From: Oscillospiraceae bacterium
GTDB lineage: Bacteria > Bacillota > Clostridia > Oscillospirales > Ruminococcaceae
Direction: 5' to 3'
Assembly (NCBI GenBank): GCA_025757985.1
Contig: CP107210.1
Location: 620,001-684,000, forward strand
Length of the DNA stretch: 64,000 bases
The notes beneath the pieces were generated by a model. That model saw only the letters and a program-made list of their open reading frames with translations, was not told where the DNA came from and made no database searches. Shown one piece after another: positions 8,742 to 16,426 of the stretch. Positions within the stretch are counted from its first letter, which is position 1. The number at the start of each line of letters is the position of its first letter. A program made the position numbers and the translations under genes.

Positions 8742-9125
8742 ATGATCTTATTATGCAAGCTGGCCGCTGCCGTACTTGTGGCGGCTGTGTTGACGCTTCT
8801 TTTAAAAAAGGACCAGCCTGCCTTTGCGCTTTTGGTCTCGGTATGCACCGCCGCCGGGCTGCTTGCTGTGGCGATGCACCAGATCGAGCCGCTGCTCGCT
8901 TGGCTTCGCACACTGGAGGTCTACTTTCAGGGGCAGAGCCCGGCGGTGCTGCTGCGCGCCCTAGGCATTGCGCTGGTCGCGCAGTTTGCCGCCGATACCT
9001 GCCGCGAGGCCGGTCTTTGCGCGGCCTCCACCGCCATCGAGCTCTGCGGCCGGGTGCTGGTGCTTTTGCAGGCTCTGCCGCTGCTGCGGTCGCTGCTCGG
9101 CTCCTTTGCGGACTATTTGCAGTAA
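8742..9125 (+). CDS. spoIIIAD: Stage III sporulation protein AD
   Basis: A 127-residue membrane protein with three to four hydrophobic helices. It has the family segment LGIALVAQFAADTCREAGLCAASTAIELCGR in the second half (given here only as landmarks: AQFAADTC near residue 85, AIELCGR near 102). It starts three bases after spoIIIAC. The last part of its reading frame overlaps the probable start of spoIIIAE in another frame. Confidence 0.9.
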   Translation: MILLCKLAAAVLVAAVLTLLLKKDQPAFALLVSVCTAAGLLAVAMHQIEPLLAWLRTLEVYFQGQSPAVLLRALGIALVAQFAADTCREAGLCAASTAIELCGRVLVLLQALPLLRSLLGSFADYLQ

Positions 9126-10147
9126 TTTTCCTGCTGGCGGTGCCGCCCCCTGCCTTTGCGGACGAGCTGCCGCAGGAGGTGCAGGACATTCTGCAGGACA
9201 GCCCCGCGGACATCACCGATGCCGCCGGATGGACCCTTGCCGACATTGCAGCGCTGCTGGGGGACTGGATCGTCAGCGGCTTTCAGCCCACGCTGCACTT
9301 TGCGGCGCAGTCTGCCGGGTATCTTTTGCTGGCAGGACTGCTGGGGCTGCTGGTCGGCAGACCTGCCGGCGCTTATGTTGAGATCCTTGCCGTGCTGGGC
9401 TTCGGCTCGCTGAGTCTTTCCACCGCGATGCAGCTGACGGCGCTTGTCGGCTCGACCGCGCAGGATTGCAGCACCTATCTGACCGCCTTTGTGCCGGTAT
9501 TCGGCGGTGTGGCTGCCGCAGGCGGGCAGACCTCCGGGGCGCTGGTTTACAGCGGGATGTTCTTTGCCATGTCAGGCTTTCTGTGTGCGGTCATCCGGAA
9601 GCTGCTGCTGCCCGTCATGCAGATATACTTTTGTTTTTCTGTCTGTGCCTGTCTTTGGGGCAACCGCGGCATCACCGATGCCGCTGCGCTGTTTGCCCGC
9701 TGCATGCACTGGCTGCTCAAGGTCTGCGGGGCACTGTTCAGCCTTGTGCTGGGGCTGCAGAATACGCTGGCCGCAACGGTGGACAATGCCGCTCTGCGGA
9801 CCGGCAAGGGCCTTTTACAGGGCGCGATCCCGGTTGTGGGGGATGCCGCTGCCGCCGCACTGACCGGAGCGGCAGCGGCGCTGCAGCTGCTCAAAGGGTC
9901 CCTTGCACTGGCCGGGCTGCTGGCGCTGGCGGCGCTCTTTGCACCGGTCTTTCTGCAAAGCATTGCCTATACGCTCGTCTTTGCGGCAGCCGGTGTCATT
10001 GCCGGGGCTACCGGGCAAAAGCCCTGTGCCCAGCTTTGCCGACTGTACTTTGAGGGGGCACGCCTCTGCGGATCGGTGCTGGTGCTTTATTTTTTTATGA
10101 TTTTTCTGTCCACGGCGCTGTTGCTGCTGGCAGGGAACGGGGGATAG
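9017..10147 (+). CDS. spoIIIAE: Stage III sporulation protein AE, start uncertain
   Basis: The body is a clear SpoIIIAE: signal peptide-like hydrophobic stretch LLCGLFAVIFLLAV, cleavage-like AFA before DELPQ, then a polytopic membrane protein with GLLGLLVGRPAG, an ALVYSGMFFAMSGF region and several C-terminal helices. No ATG, GTG or TTG lies just before the hydrophobic stretch. The best in-frame start is TTG at 9017, preceded by GAGG at 9006-9009, giving 376 residues and an arginine-rich n-region. That start lies inside spoIIIAD. ATT at 9125 and GTG at 9140 are poorer choices because they cut the signal peptide. Confidence 0.8.
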   Translation: MRGLHRHRALRPGAGAFAGSAAAAVAARLLCGLFAVIFLLAVPPPAFADELPQEVQDILQDSPADITDAAGWTLADIAALLGDWIVSGFQPTLHFAAQSAGYLLLAGLLGLLVGRPAGAYVEILAVLGFGSLSLSTAMQLTALVGSTAQDCSTYLTAFVPVFGGVAAAGGQTSGALVYSGMFFAMSGFLCAVIRKLLLPVMQIYFCFSVCACLWGNRGITDAAALFARCMHWLLKVCGALFSLVLGLQNTLAATVDNAALRTGKGLLQGAIPVVGDAAAAALTGAAAALQLLKGSLALAGLLALAALFAPVFLQSIAYTLVFAAAGVIAGATGQKPCAQLCRLYFEGARLCGSVLVLYFFMIFLSTALLLLAGNGG

Positions 10148-10148
10148 C

Positions 10149-10586
10149 ATGGAATCATTCCGCCATCTGGCACTGGGCTGCTGTGTGCTGTCGGCACTGG
10201 CGGGCATGCTGCGGCTTTTCTGGCCGGACAACGGCTTCAAATCCGTCATAAATGCCGTGCTGGTGCTGTATATTTTAACAGCGGGCATCCAGATGCTCGG
10301 CGGTATTGACTGGGACAGCATTGTGCTGACGCTCCGCAGTTTGCCTGCCGGGCAGAACCGCCCCTCCGCTGATTTCTCGGCCTACAGCCGCGAGCTTGGC
10401 CTGACTGCCTCTGTGGAGGCTGTCAGGGAAGTCCTGCGGGGTGCGGGCATCCGCGCCGCCGTCAGCTGGCAGGACGGCAGATGCGTCATTACACCGGTAG
10501 ACATCCGCGACCGCGCCGCGATAGAAACCCTGCTGGCCGTCAATGCCGGTGATCTGCCCTGGTGCATAGCGGAGGGCACACCATGA
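10149..10586 (+). CDS. spoIIIAF: Stage III sporulation protein AF
   Basis: A 145-residue protein with two N-terminal transmembrane helices (about 5-25 and 34-52) and a soluble C-terminal domain. SpoIIIAF has the ring-building motif fold and is part of the channel complex. The ATG is one base after the spoIIIAE stop, and its own stop overlaps spoIIIAG as ATGA. Confidence 0.88.
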   Translation: MESFRHLALGCCVLSALAGMLRLFWPDNGFKSVINAVLVLYILTAGIQMLGGIDWDSIVLTLRSLPAGQNRPSADFSAYSRELGLTASVEAVREVLRGAGIRAAVSWQDGRCVITPVDIRDRAAIETLLAVNAGDLPWCIAEGTP

Positions 10587-11128
10587 CCGCCCGGGAGTGT
10601 ATCGCCCCGCTGGCCGCAAGGCTGCGCACCGCGCTGGCTGATGAAAAGCAGCGTGTCAATCTGCTGGTTTTGATGGGGCTGGCAGGTCTTGTGCTGCTGG
10701 CATTTTCCGCCTGGCTGCCGGCAGACGATGCAGCGCAGCCCGCCCCCGCCGCCGTGCAGGAGACGGCCGCCGACTACGCCGCCCAGCTGGAAAGCCGCCT
10801 GACCGCACTGATTCGCTGTGTGGACGGCGCAGGCGATACCGCCGTCATGGTCACGCTGGAATCAGGCAGTGAGAGCGTCTATGCAACGGACACGGACCGC
10901 GATGGCGGCTCCACCCATGTGCTTTTGGGCAGCGGCGGCGCAGACGGACTTGTGGAGACCGTACAGACACCCCGTGTGCTGGGCGTAGCCGTTGTCTGTG
11001 AGGGCGGCGGCACGGCGGCTGTGCAGAACCGCGTGACCGCGCTGGTGGAGGCACTGACCGGCGTAGGCGCCAACCATATCACCGTAGCAAAGATGGCATC
11101 GACCAATGAAGAGGAGGGCAAACCATGA
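10583..11128 (+). CDS. spoIIIAG: Stage III sporulation protein AG
   Basis: A 181-residue protein with one transmembrane helix (about 27-47), an Ala/Pro linker and a ring-building motif domain (VTLESGSESVYA... and RVLGVAVVCEGGG near 140). SpoIIIAG forms the large ring of the mother cell-forespore channel in Bacillus. The ATG at 10583 overlaps the spoIIIAF stop; the upstream in-frame ATG at 10562 is less likely. Confidence 0.9.
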   Translation: MTARECIAPLAARLRTALADEKQRVNLLVLMGLAGLVLLAFSAWLPADDAAQPAPAAVQETAADYAAQLESRLTALIRCVDGAGDTAVMVTLESGSESVYATDTDRDGGSTHVLLGSGGADGLVETVQTPRVLGVAVVCEGGGTAAVQNRVTALVEALTGVGANHITVAKMASTNEEEGKP

Positions 11129-11775
11129 AGCAACTTACAGCCAAGCTGAAAAGCCGCGGCGCTACAGCCGCCGTCCTGACACTGGCGCTGGGGGCCGCCG
11201 TATATCTGAACTGGTCTTTCTCCCGCGGGGCACCGCCCAGCCTGCTTGTATCCGATACCACTGCCGAAGCGGTGGAGACTGCCGCCGCTGCCCCTGTCAC
11301 CGACCCGCTGGCCGTGGAAGCCGCTGCGGGCGCCGAGGACGCAGAAGTCTCCGCCGTTGATGACGCTGACAAGAACTACGGCGAAGCACAGCTTGTCAGC
11401 GTAAATCAGGATTCCGGCACAGAATTTTTTGAATCTGCCAGACTTACCCGCAGCAAGGCCCGTGACGAAGCGTTGGACACCTTGAAGAAATCCCTCAAGG
11501 ATGCCGGCCTGACTAAGGAGGAAAAGGACGCCCTGACCGCCGAGCTGAGCGCGCGCATCAGCAACATCACACTGGAGACAAAGCTGGAGACCCTCATCAA
11601 GTCAAAGGGCTTCCCCGACTGCGTGGTCAATCTGGAGGGCAGCAAGGCCAATGTTACCGTTATGACTGAAAATGATGCCCTGACAGCCGAGGAGGTCACC
11701 CGTGTCCGGGATGCCCTGCTGAGCCAGTGCAAGGGCTTGACCGCACAGGACATCACCATTGTGGAAGTAAAATAG
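11125..11775 (+). CDS. spoIIIAH: Stage III sporulation protein AH
   Basis: A 216-residue protein with an N-terminal membrane helix (about 12-30, ending in YLNWSF) and a YscJ/FliF-like ring-building domain at about 100-216. In Bacillus it binds forespore SpoIIQ across the intermembrane space. The long acidic and alanine-rich linker at about 40-85 is usual for clostridial versions. The ATG overlaps the spoIIIAG stop as ATGA. Last gene of the operon. Confidence 0.92.
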   Translation: MKQLTAKLKSRGATAAVLTLALGAAVYLNWSFSRGAPPSLLVSDTTAEAVETAAAAPVTDPLAVEAAAGAEDAEVSAVDDADKNYGEAQLVSVNQDSGTEFFESARLTRSKARDEALDTLKKSLKDAGLTKEEKDALTAELSARISNITLETKLETLIKSKGFPDCVVNLEGSKANVTVMTENDALTAEEVTRVRDALLSQCKGLTAQDITIVEVK

Positions 11776-11788
11776 CGCCAATATTTTG

Positions 11789-11817
11789 TTGCAAACAGCC
11801 CCGTTTTGTGGTACACT
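11789..11817 (+). promoter_or_regulatory. Probable sigma-A promoter for the gls24-nusB block
   Basis: TTGCAA at 11789-11794, 17-base spacer, TACACT at 11812-11817. It is the only good promoter seen at the head of the long block that runs to recN. Confidence 0.6.
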
Positions 11818-11874
11818 GATTTATATTAGTAGAACTATGGCCAAATGGCCGTTTGCAACGGGAGGGTACACACT

Positions 11875-12237
11875 ATGGATGTACACAATACCATCGGCGG
11901 CAGCTTACAGATCTCGACTGAGGTTATCGCAAAAATTGCGCGTCTGGCCGCGCTGGAGGTTGACGGCGTTGCCGATGTAGCCACCGGCACCAGCCAGAAT
12001 GTCCGCTCGCTTCTGGGCCGCACCGGTCTGCAGAAGCCGGTCGCCGTCGTCATGGAGGACGGCATTGCCACCGTGACGGTGCATATCACCGTTGTGTACG
12101 GCAACAAGGTCATGCCGTTGTGCGAAAAAGTGCAGGAGAATGTCAAGCAGGCGATCCAGAACATGACGGGCATTACCGTAGCCCGTGTGGATGTGCTGGT
12201 CGTGGGCCTGACAGAGACCCCTGCCGAGAAAAAATAA
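11875..12237 (+). CDS. Asp23/Gls24 family envelope stress protein
   Basis: A 120-residue Asp23/Gls24 protein. Landmarks are LQISTEVIAKIARLAALEVDGV near the start and VARVDVLVVGL near the end. The YqhY group of this family typically sits beside nusB and accBC in Firmicutes, and has been linked to regulation of fatty-acid synthesis or envelope homeostasis. The ATG at 11875 follows GGGAGGG; an earlier in-frame ATG at 11845 has no ribosome site. It is followed by nusB after 31 bases. Confidence 0.88.
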   Translation: MDVHNTIGGSLQISTEVIAKIARLAALEVDGVADVATGTSQNVRSLLGRTGLQKPVAVVMEDGIATVTVHITVVYGNKVMPLCEKVQENVKQAIQNMTGITVARVDVLVVGLTETPAEKK

Positions 12238-12268
12238 GACAAGATAAGGAAAGACAGGAACTTTGAGT

Positions 12269-12682
12269 ATGGAGAAAAAGCTGACCCGCCGCGAATCCCG
12301 CGAGACGGCCTTTCTGACGGCCTTCGCCGCTACCTTTGAGCCCGAGGAGCCCACCCTCCCTGCGGAGGAGCATCCCGCGCCCGATGCCTTTGCGAACCAG
12401 CTGCTGGCTGCCATGAATGACCATGCCGCCGAGCTGGATGAGATCATCACCGCCCATCTGAAGGGCTGGACGCTGCCCCGCGTACCCCGTGTGAGCTTGG
12501 TTGCCCTGCGCCTTGCGCTGGCCGAGATGCTCTACGGCGAGGAGCAGAAGCCCGGTGTTGCCATCAATGAGGCCGTGGAGCTGGTCAAGAAATACGGTGC
12601 CGAGGATGACTACCAGTTCGTCAACGGCCTTTTGGGTGCCGTTGCGCGTGAGCGCGGCGAGACCGATGAACCCAAATGCTGA
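12269..12682 (+). CDS. nusB: Transcription antitermination factor NusB
   Basis: A 137-residue all-helical protein. The N-terminus KLTRRESRETAFLTAF and the C-terminal KPGVAINEAVELVKKYGAEDDYQFVNGLLG (landmarks AINEAVELVKKYG and FVNGLLG) are diagnostic. NusB binds boxA RNA with S10 and promotes rRNA antitermination. ATG at 12269 is preferred over TTG at 12263. It overlaps the next gene by 7 bases. Confidence 0.93.
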   Translation: MEKKLTRRESRETAFLTAFAATFEPEEPTLPAEEHPAPDAFANQLLAAMNDHAAELDEIITAHLKGWTLPRVPRVSLVALRLALAEMLYGEEQKPGVAINEAVELVKKYGAEDDYQFVNGLLGAVARERGETDEPKC

Positions 12683-13623
12683 CGCTGGGCATCGACACCA
12701 GCAATTACGCAACCTCTCTGGCAGTGTTTGACACAGACGCCGGAGAGGTTGTTTGCGATTGCAAAGAGTTTTTGCCCGTCAAAGAGGGGCAGCTCGGTCT
12801 GCGCCAGAGCGACGCCCTTTTCCACCACACGGCGGCCCTGCCGGAGATGCTGGCCGAGCTTTCCGGCAAGGCTGATTTGACCAAGGTTGCCGCCGTCGGC
12901 GTTTCCGCCAAGCCCCGCCCGGTCGAGGGCTCGTATATGCCGTGCTTTCTGGCCGGTGTCAGTGCCGCCACTGCATTTGCGCTTTCCCGCGCGCTGCCGC
13001 TTGTGCAACTGACGCATCAGCAGGGGCATATTGCGGCGGCGCTGTACGCCACAGGCCAGCCGGAGTTGTTCGATCAGGAGACGCTGGTGTTCCATGTTTC
13101 CGGCGGCACGACTGACCTTTTGCTCTGCCATGGGGCTGAGCGCATCACGCCGCTGGGCACCAGCAGCGACCTTTATGCAGGGCAGGCCGTTGACCGACTG
13201 GGCGTAAAGCTTGGCTATCCGTTCCCGGCGGGTGTCTATGTCAGTGAGCAGGCTGCCCTCTGCACCGAAAAAGTCCGCCCCAAAGTCAGCGTACACGGCC
13301 TTACCTGCAGCCTGTCCGGGCTGGAGAACCAGTGTACCAGACTGCTGGCCGAGGGACGGGATGCCGCGTATGTCTGCAAATACTGCCTGCTTTGTGTAGG
13401 CGAAACACTCGTGCGCATGGCCAACAATGCGTTGGCCGAGCATCCGGGCCTGCCTGTTGTCTTTGCAGGCGGCGTCATGAGCAGCGATCTGATCCGCACC
13501 TATGTGACAAACCGCGTACCGGGGGCGCATTTTGTGCCGGGCCGGTTTGCCAGCGATAACGCCATTGGCATCTCGATCCTGGCGGCAAGGGAGTGTGGCG
13601 CATGGCCGACTACATCAATGTAA
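12676..13623 (+). CDS. TsaD/Kae1-like paralog (M22 peptidase-like)
   Basis: A 315-residue ASKHA-fold protein related to TsaD. It opens with LGIDTSNYATSLAV in place of the usual GIETSCDET. It keeps an HxxxH metal-binding pair (H114 and H118 in THQQGH) and the FHVSGGTTDLLL, SSDLYAGQAVDRLG and VFAGGVMSSD nucleotide-site motifs. True TsaD makes the t6A tRNA modification with TsaB and TsaE. This shorter, diverged form sits between nusB and xseA in several Ruminococcaceae, where it is annotated as peptidase M22 or Kae1-like. Whether it makes t6A or does something else is unknown. It overlaps xseA by 22 bases. Confidence 0.8.
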   Translation: MLTLGIDTSNYATSLAVFDTDAGEVVCDCKEFLPVKEGQLGLRQSDALFHHTAALPEMLAELSGKADLTKVAAVGVSAKPRPVEGSYMPCFLAGVSAATAFALSRALPLVQLTHQQGHIAAALYATGQPELFDQETLVFHVSGGTTDLLLCHGAERITPLGTSSDLYAGQAVDRLGVKLGYPFPAGVYVSEQAALCTEKVRPKVSVHGLTCSLSGLENQCTRLLAEGRDAAYVCKYCLLCVGETLVRMANNALAEHPGLPVVFAGGVMSSDLIRTYVTNRVPGAHFVPGRFASDNAIGISILAARECGAWPTTSM

Positions 13624-14819
13624 CCAGCCTGAACCGGCTGGCCAAACAGGTATTGGCCCAGTGCGACCCTCTCAATGATTTGATCGTCTGCGGGGAGATT
13701 TCCGGCTTTACCCGCCATTATAAGAGCGGGCATCTGTATTTTACCCTGAAGGACGAAAACGCCAGCATCAAGACGGTGATGTTCCGCTCACAGGCGCAGC
13801 TTTTAAACTTTGAGCCGCAGAACGGCATGCTGGTGCTGGTCTACGGCCGTGCCACGATCTACGAGCGGGACGGTGCGTTCCAGCTGTATGCCGATTATAT
13901 GAAGCCGTTCGGCGCAGGGGCTGCCCAGATGGCCTTTGACGCCCTGTACAAAAAGCTGGAGGCCGAGGGACTGTTTGCACCCGAGCGCAAGCGCCCGCTG
14001 CCTGCCGTGCCGCAGTGCATCGGGGTCGTGACCAGCAAAACCGGTGCTGCCTGGCAGGATGTGCAGAATGTCATCCGCCGCCGCTGGCCGATGGTAAAGC
14101 TGCTGCTCGCCCCTGTCAGCGTACAGGGCATTGAGGCCGAAAGAAGCATCACCGAGGGGATCCGGCGGCTTGACCGCGACCCGCGGCCCGATTTGATCCT
14201 TGTGACCCGCGGCGGCGGCAGCAAGGAGGATCTGTGGGTCTTTAATGCCGAGCGTATTGCCCGTGCCGCCGCTGCCTGCCGCAAGCCGGTCGTCTCTGCT
14301 GTCGGCCATGAGATTGACACCTCGATTTTGGATTATGTGGCCGATCTGCGCGCACCGACCCCCTCTGCCGCAGCAGAGCTGTGTGTGCCCGACCAGAGCG
14401 ATGTCCGGCAGAAAATATTCATTTTACAGCAAAATATTCAAAAAAATATACAGAATCGCTGCAAACTATGCTATAATAGGTTTGATCAGCTTGCCACTGC
14501 CCAACTCCTGCAGCGCCAGCATCAGCAGCTTGCCCGCCGGGAGCGGGAGCTTGCCGGCCTGCAGGCCGCTGTACAGCAGGCCGCACAGCACCGTATGCAG
14601 GATGCACAGCGCAGCCTGCAGCACGCGGCATCGGTGGCGCAATCGCTGAGTCCCTACGCTGTGCTGGCCCGCGGCTATACGCTGACCGAGCGCAACGGCG
14701 TACCCTGCAGTGTAGAAGCGCTGCACCCCGGCGAGGCCGTCACCCTGCGCGGTGCAAAGGCCGCCGCCGAATGCCGCATAGAAGCGGTGCATAATTTGGA
14801 AAAACAGACAGGGGAGTGA
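13602..14819 (+). CDS. xseA: Exodeoxyribonuclease VII large subunit
   Basis: A 405-residue protein. It has an N-terminal OB domain (NDLIVCGEISGFTRHYKSGH), the central catalytic domain with IGVVTSKTGAAWQDV, DLILVTRGGGSKEDLW and SAVGHEIDTSILDYVADLRAPTPSAAAE (landmarks VTRGGGS and GHEID), and a C-terminal coiled coil and a G-Y-T tail (ARGYTLTERNG). With XseB it degrades single-stranded DNA into short oligonucleotides. The ATG at 13602 follows AAGGGAG. A short AT-rich patch around 14420-14480 is unusual in composition but keeps the frame. Confidence 0.95.
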   Translation: MADYINVTSLNRLAKQVLAQCDPLNDLIVCGEISGFTRHYKSGHLYFTLKDENASIKTVMFRSQAQLLNFEPQNGMLVLVYGRATIYERDGAFQLYADYMKPFGAGAAQMAFDALYKKLEAEGLFAPERKRPLPAVPQCIGVVTSKTGAAWQDVQNVIRRRWPMVKLLLAPVSVQGIEAERSITEGIRRLDRDPRPDLILVTRGGGSKEDLWVFNAERIARAAAACRKPVVSAVGHEIDTSILDYVADLRAPTPSAAAELCVPDQSDVRQKIFILQQNIQKNIQNRCKLCYNRFDQLATAQLLQRQHQQLARRERELAGLQAAVQQAAQHRMQDAQRSLQHAASVAQSLSPYAVLARGYTLTERNGVPCSVEALHPGEAVTLRGAKAAAECRIEAVHNLEKQTGE

Positions 14820-14825
14820 TGCCCG

Positions 14826-15047
14826 ATGAAGCAGCCAAAATCCTTTGAGGAGGGCATGGAGCGCCTGCAGAGCCTTTTAGGGCAGCTGCAGGACGAATCC
14901 ACGCCGCTGGCGGATTCCGTCAAGCTGTATGCGGAGGCCGCCGGGCTGATCCACTACTGCAATACAGCGCTGGACAAGGCCAAGCTGCAGGTCGAGGAAA
15001 TCGATGCAAGCCTGACCCCGAACGCGGAGGTATCCCATGAAGCATGA
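14826..15047 (+). CDS. xseB: Exodeoxyribonuclease VII small subunit
   Basis: A 73-residue protein with the typical KSFEEGMERLQSLLGQL start and a helical hairpin ending in AKLQVEEID. It binds XseA's coiled coil in multiple copies. It follows xseA by 6 bases and overlaps ispA by 11 bases. Confidence 0.93.
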   Translation: MKQPKSFEEGMERLQSLLGQLQDESTPLADSVKLYAEAAGLIHYCNTALDKAKLQVEEIDASLTPNAEVSHEA

Positions 15048-15930
15048 GGAATACAAGGAGCAGTTCCATGCCTGGACGCAGCTGACCGAGCAGCGCCTGA
15101 CGGAATTGTGTGACACCTATCTGCCGCAGCAATCCGAGTTGGGCCGGGCAGCACGCTACAGCCAGCTGTGCGGCGGCAAACGCATCCGCGCCGTGCTGAC
15201 GCTGGCTGCCTGCCAGCTGTGCGGTGCCGATGCCGCCGATGCGCTCGACTATGCCTGCGCGCTCGAGATGCTGCACTGCTACTCACTCATTCACGATGAC
15301 ATGCCCTGCATGGACAACGATGATTTCCGCCGGGGCCGCCCCAGCTGCCATAAGCAATTTGGCGAGGCGACCGCCCTGCTGGCCGGTGACGCCCTTGTCA
15401 CGGCAGCATTTGAGGTGCTTGCCAACGCCGGTTTGTCTGCCGAAAGCCGCATTGAGGCAGTCCGGCTTCTCTCCCGGGGCGGCGGTGACCGCGGCATGCT
15501 CTACGGTCAGGAGCTGGACAAGCATTTTGAGACGGTGCGCGCAAGCGAGCAGGATCTGATGGCCCTGCACGCCCACAAGACCGGTGCGCTCATCATTGCC
15601 GCCGTCGAGCTGGGCTGTACCGCCGCGGGTGTGCGCCCCGACACGGACACCCGCAAGGCGCTGGTGCGCTACGCCGCCGAGCTTGGTCTGGTTTTCCAGA
15701 TCGTTGACGATATTCTGGATGTCACCTCTACGACAGAAGAACTGGGCAAGCCCGTTGGCAGCGATGCCGACAATGACAAGACTACCTTTATCACGCTGTA
15801 CGGCCTGCAGGGCGCCCACGAAAAGGCGGAGCGCCACAACGCCGCAGCGCTGGCCGCGCTGGATGCGCTTGGCCCCAAAGCAGACTTTCTGCGCCTGCTG
15901 GCTGCGGAGCTGCTGGAACGTAAGAAATAA
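15037..15930 (+). CDS. ispA: Polyprenyl synthetase (geranyl/farnesyl diphosphate synthase)
   Basis: A 297-residue trans-prenyltransferase. It has the first aspartate-rich motif DDMPCMDND at 87-95, GGKRIR near 46, a KTGAL motif in mid-protein and the second motif DDILD near 230. It condenses IPP with DMAPP or GPP to make farnesyl diphosphate for undecaprenyl phosphate and other isoprenoids. Its clustering with dxs two genes downstream fits one isoprenoid-precursor unit. Confidence 0.93.
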   Translation: MKHEEYKEQFHAWTQLTEQRLTELCDTYLPQQSELGRAARYSQLCGGKRIRAVLTLAACQLCGADAADALDYACALEMLHCYSLIHDDMPCMDNDDFRRGRPSCHKQFGEATALLAGDALVTAAFEVLANAGLSAESRIEAVRLLSRGGGDRGMLYGQELDKHFETVRASEQDLMALHAHKTGALIIAAVELGCTAAGVRPDTDTRKALVRYAAELGLVFQIVDDILDVTSTTEELGKPVGSDADNDKTTFITLYGLQGAHEKAERHNAAALAALDALGPKADFLRLLAAELLERKK

Positions 15931-15943
15931 GGATGTGATTCCT

Positions 15944-16411
15944 ATGCCACTGCTGCGCGCTGCGCTGAGTTGGAATTTTGTGCTGGTAACAGCGGTCTGT
16001 GCATCGCTGCTGGCACAGCTTATCAAAGTACTGTTGAATCTTTTTATCTTCCACCGCTTTATTGCCGAGCGCATGTGGGGGGCGGGCGGCATGCCCAGCT
16101 CCCACTCGGCCACCGTCTGCGCCATGGTTGTTGCCACCGGGCGGTACTGCGGTGTAAGCTCGCCCACCTTCGCCATTGCGGCTGTGCTGTCCATCATCGT
16201 TATGTACGATGCCATGGGTGTGCGCTATGAGACCGGCGAGCAGGCAAAGGTTCTGAACCGCCTTTTTACCGAATGGATGGACCAGGGGATCGAGCAGTTT
16301 CAGTTTCCCCATGGCAAAAAGCTCAAGGAAATGGTCGGTCATACACCGATCGAAGTTCTGACCGGCGCGGCGCTCGGCATTGTGCTGGGCTTTGTCATGC
16401 CGATGGTATAA
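15944..16411 (+). CDS. Divergent PAP2 family protein (DUF212, YuiD-like)
   Basis: A 155-residue membrane protein with the DUF212 signature GGMPSSHSATVCAM near residue 45 and YDAMGVRYETGEQAKVLN near 88, plus three to four hydrophobic segments. It is related to acid phosphatase/vanadium haloperoxidase proteins. A role as a polyprenyl-phosphate phosphatase would fit its place between ispA and dxs, but that is inference. The ATG follows AAGGATGTG. Confidence 0.85.
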   Translation: MPLLRAALSWNFVLVTAVCASLLAQLIKVLLNLFIFHRFIAERMWGAGGMPSSHSATVCAMVVATGRYCGVSSPTFAIAAVLSIIVMYDAMGVRYETGEQAKVLNRLFTEWMDQGIEQFQFPHGKKLKEMVGHTPIEVLTGAALGIVLGFVMPMV

Positions 16412-16426
16412 AAACGAGGTGCGTAT

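Noticed and set aside
8735..9120. The 5' part of the 470-residue frame that contains spoIIIAE
   Set aside because: Upstream of about 9017 the product is a Cys/Arg-rich mirror of spoIIIAD and not a membrane protein, so only the 3' part is taken as spoIIIAE.
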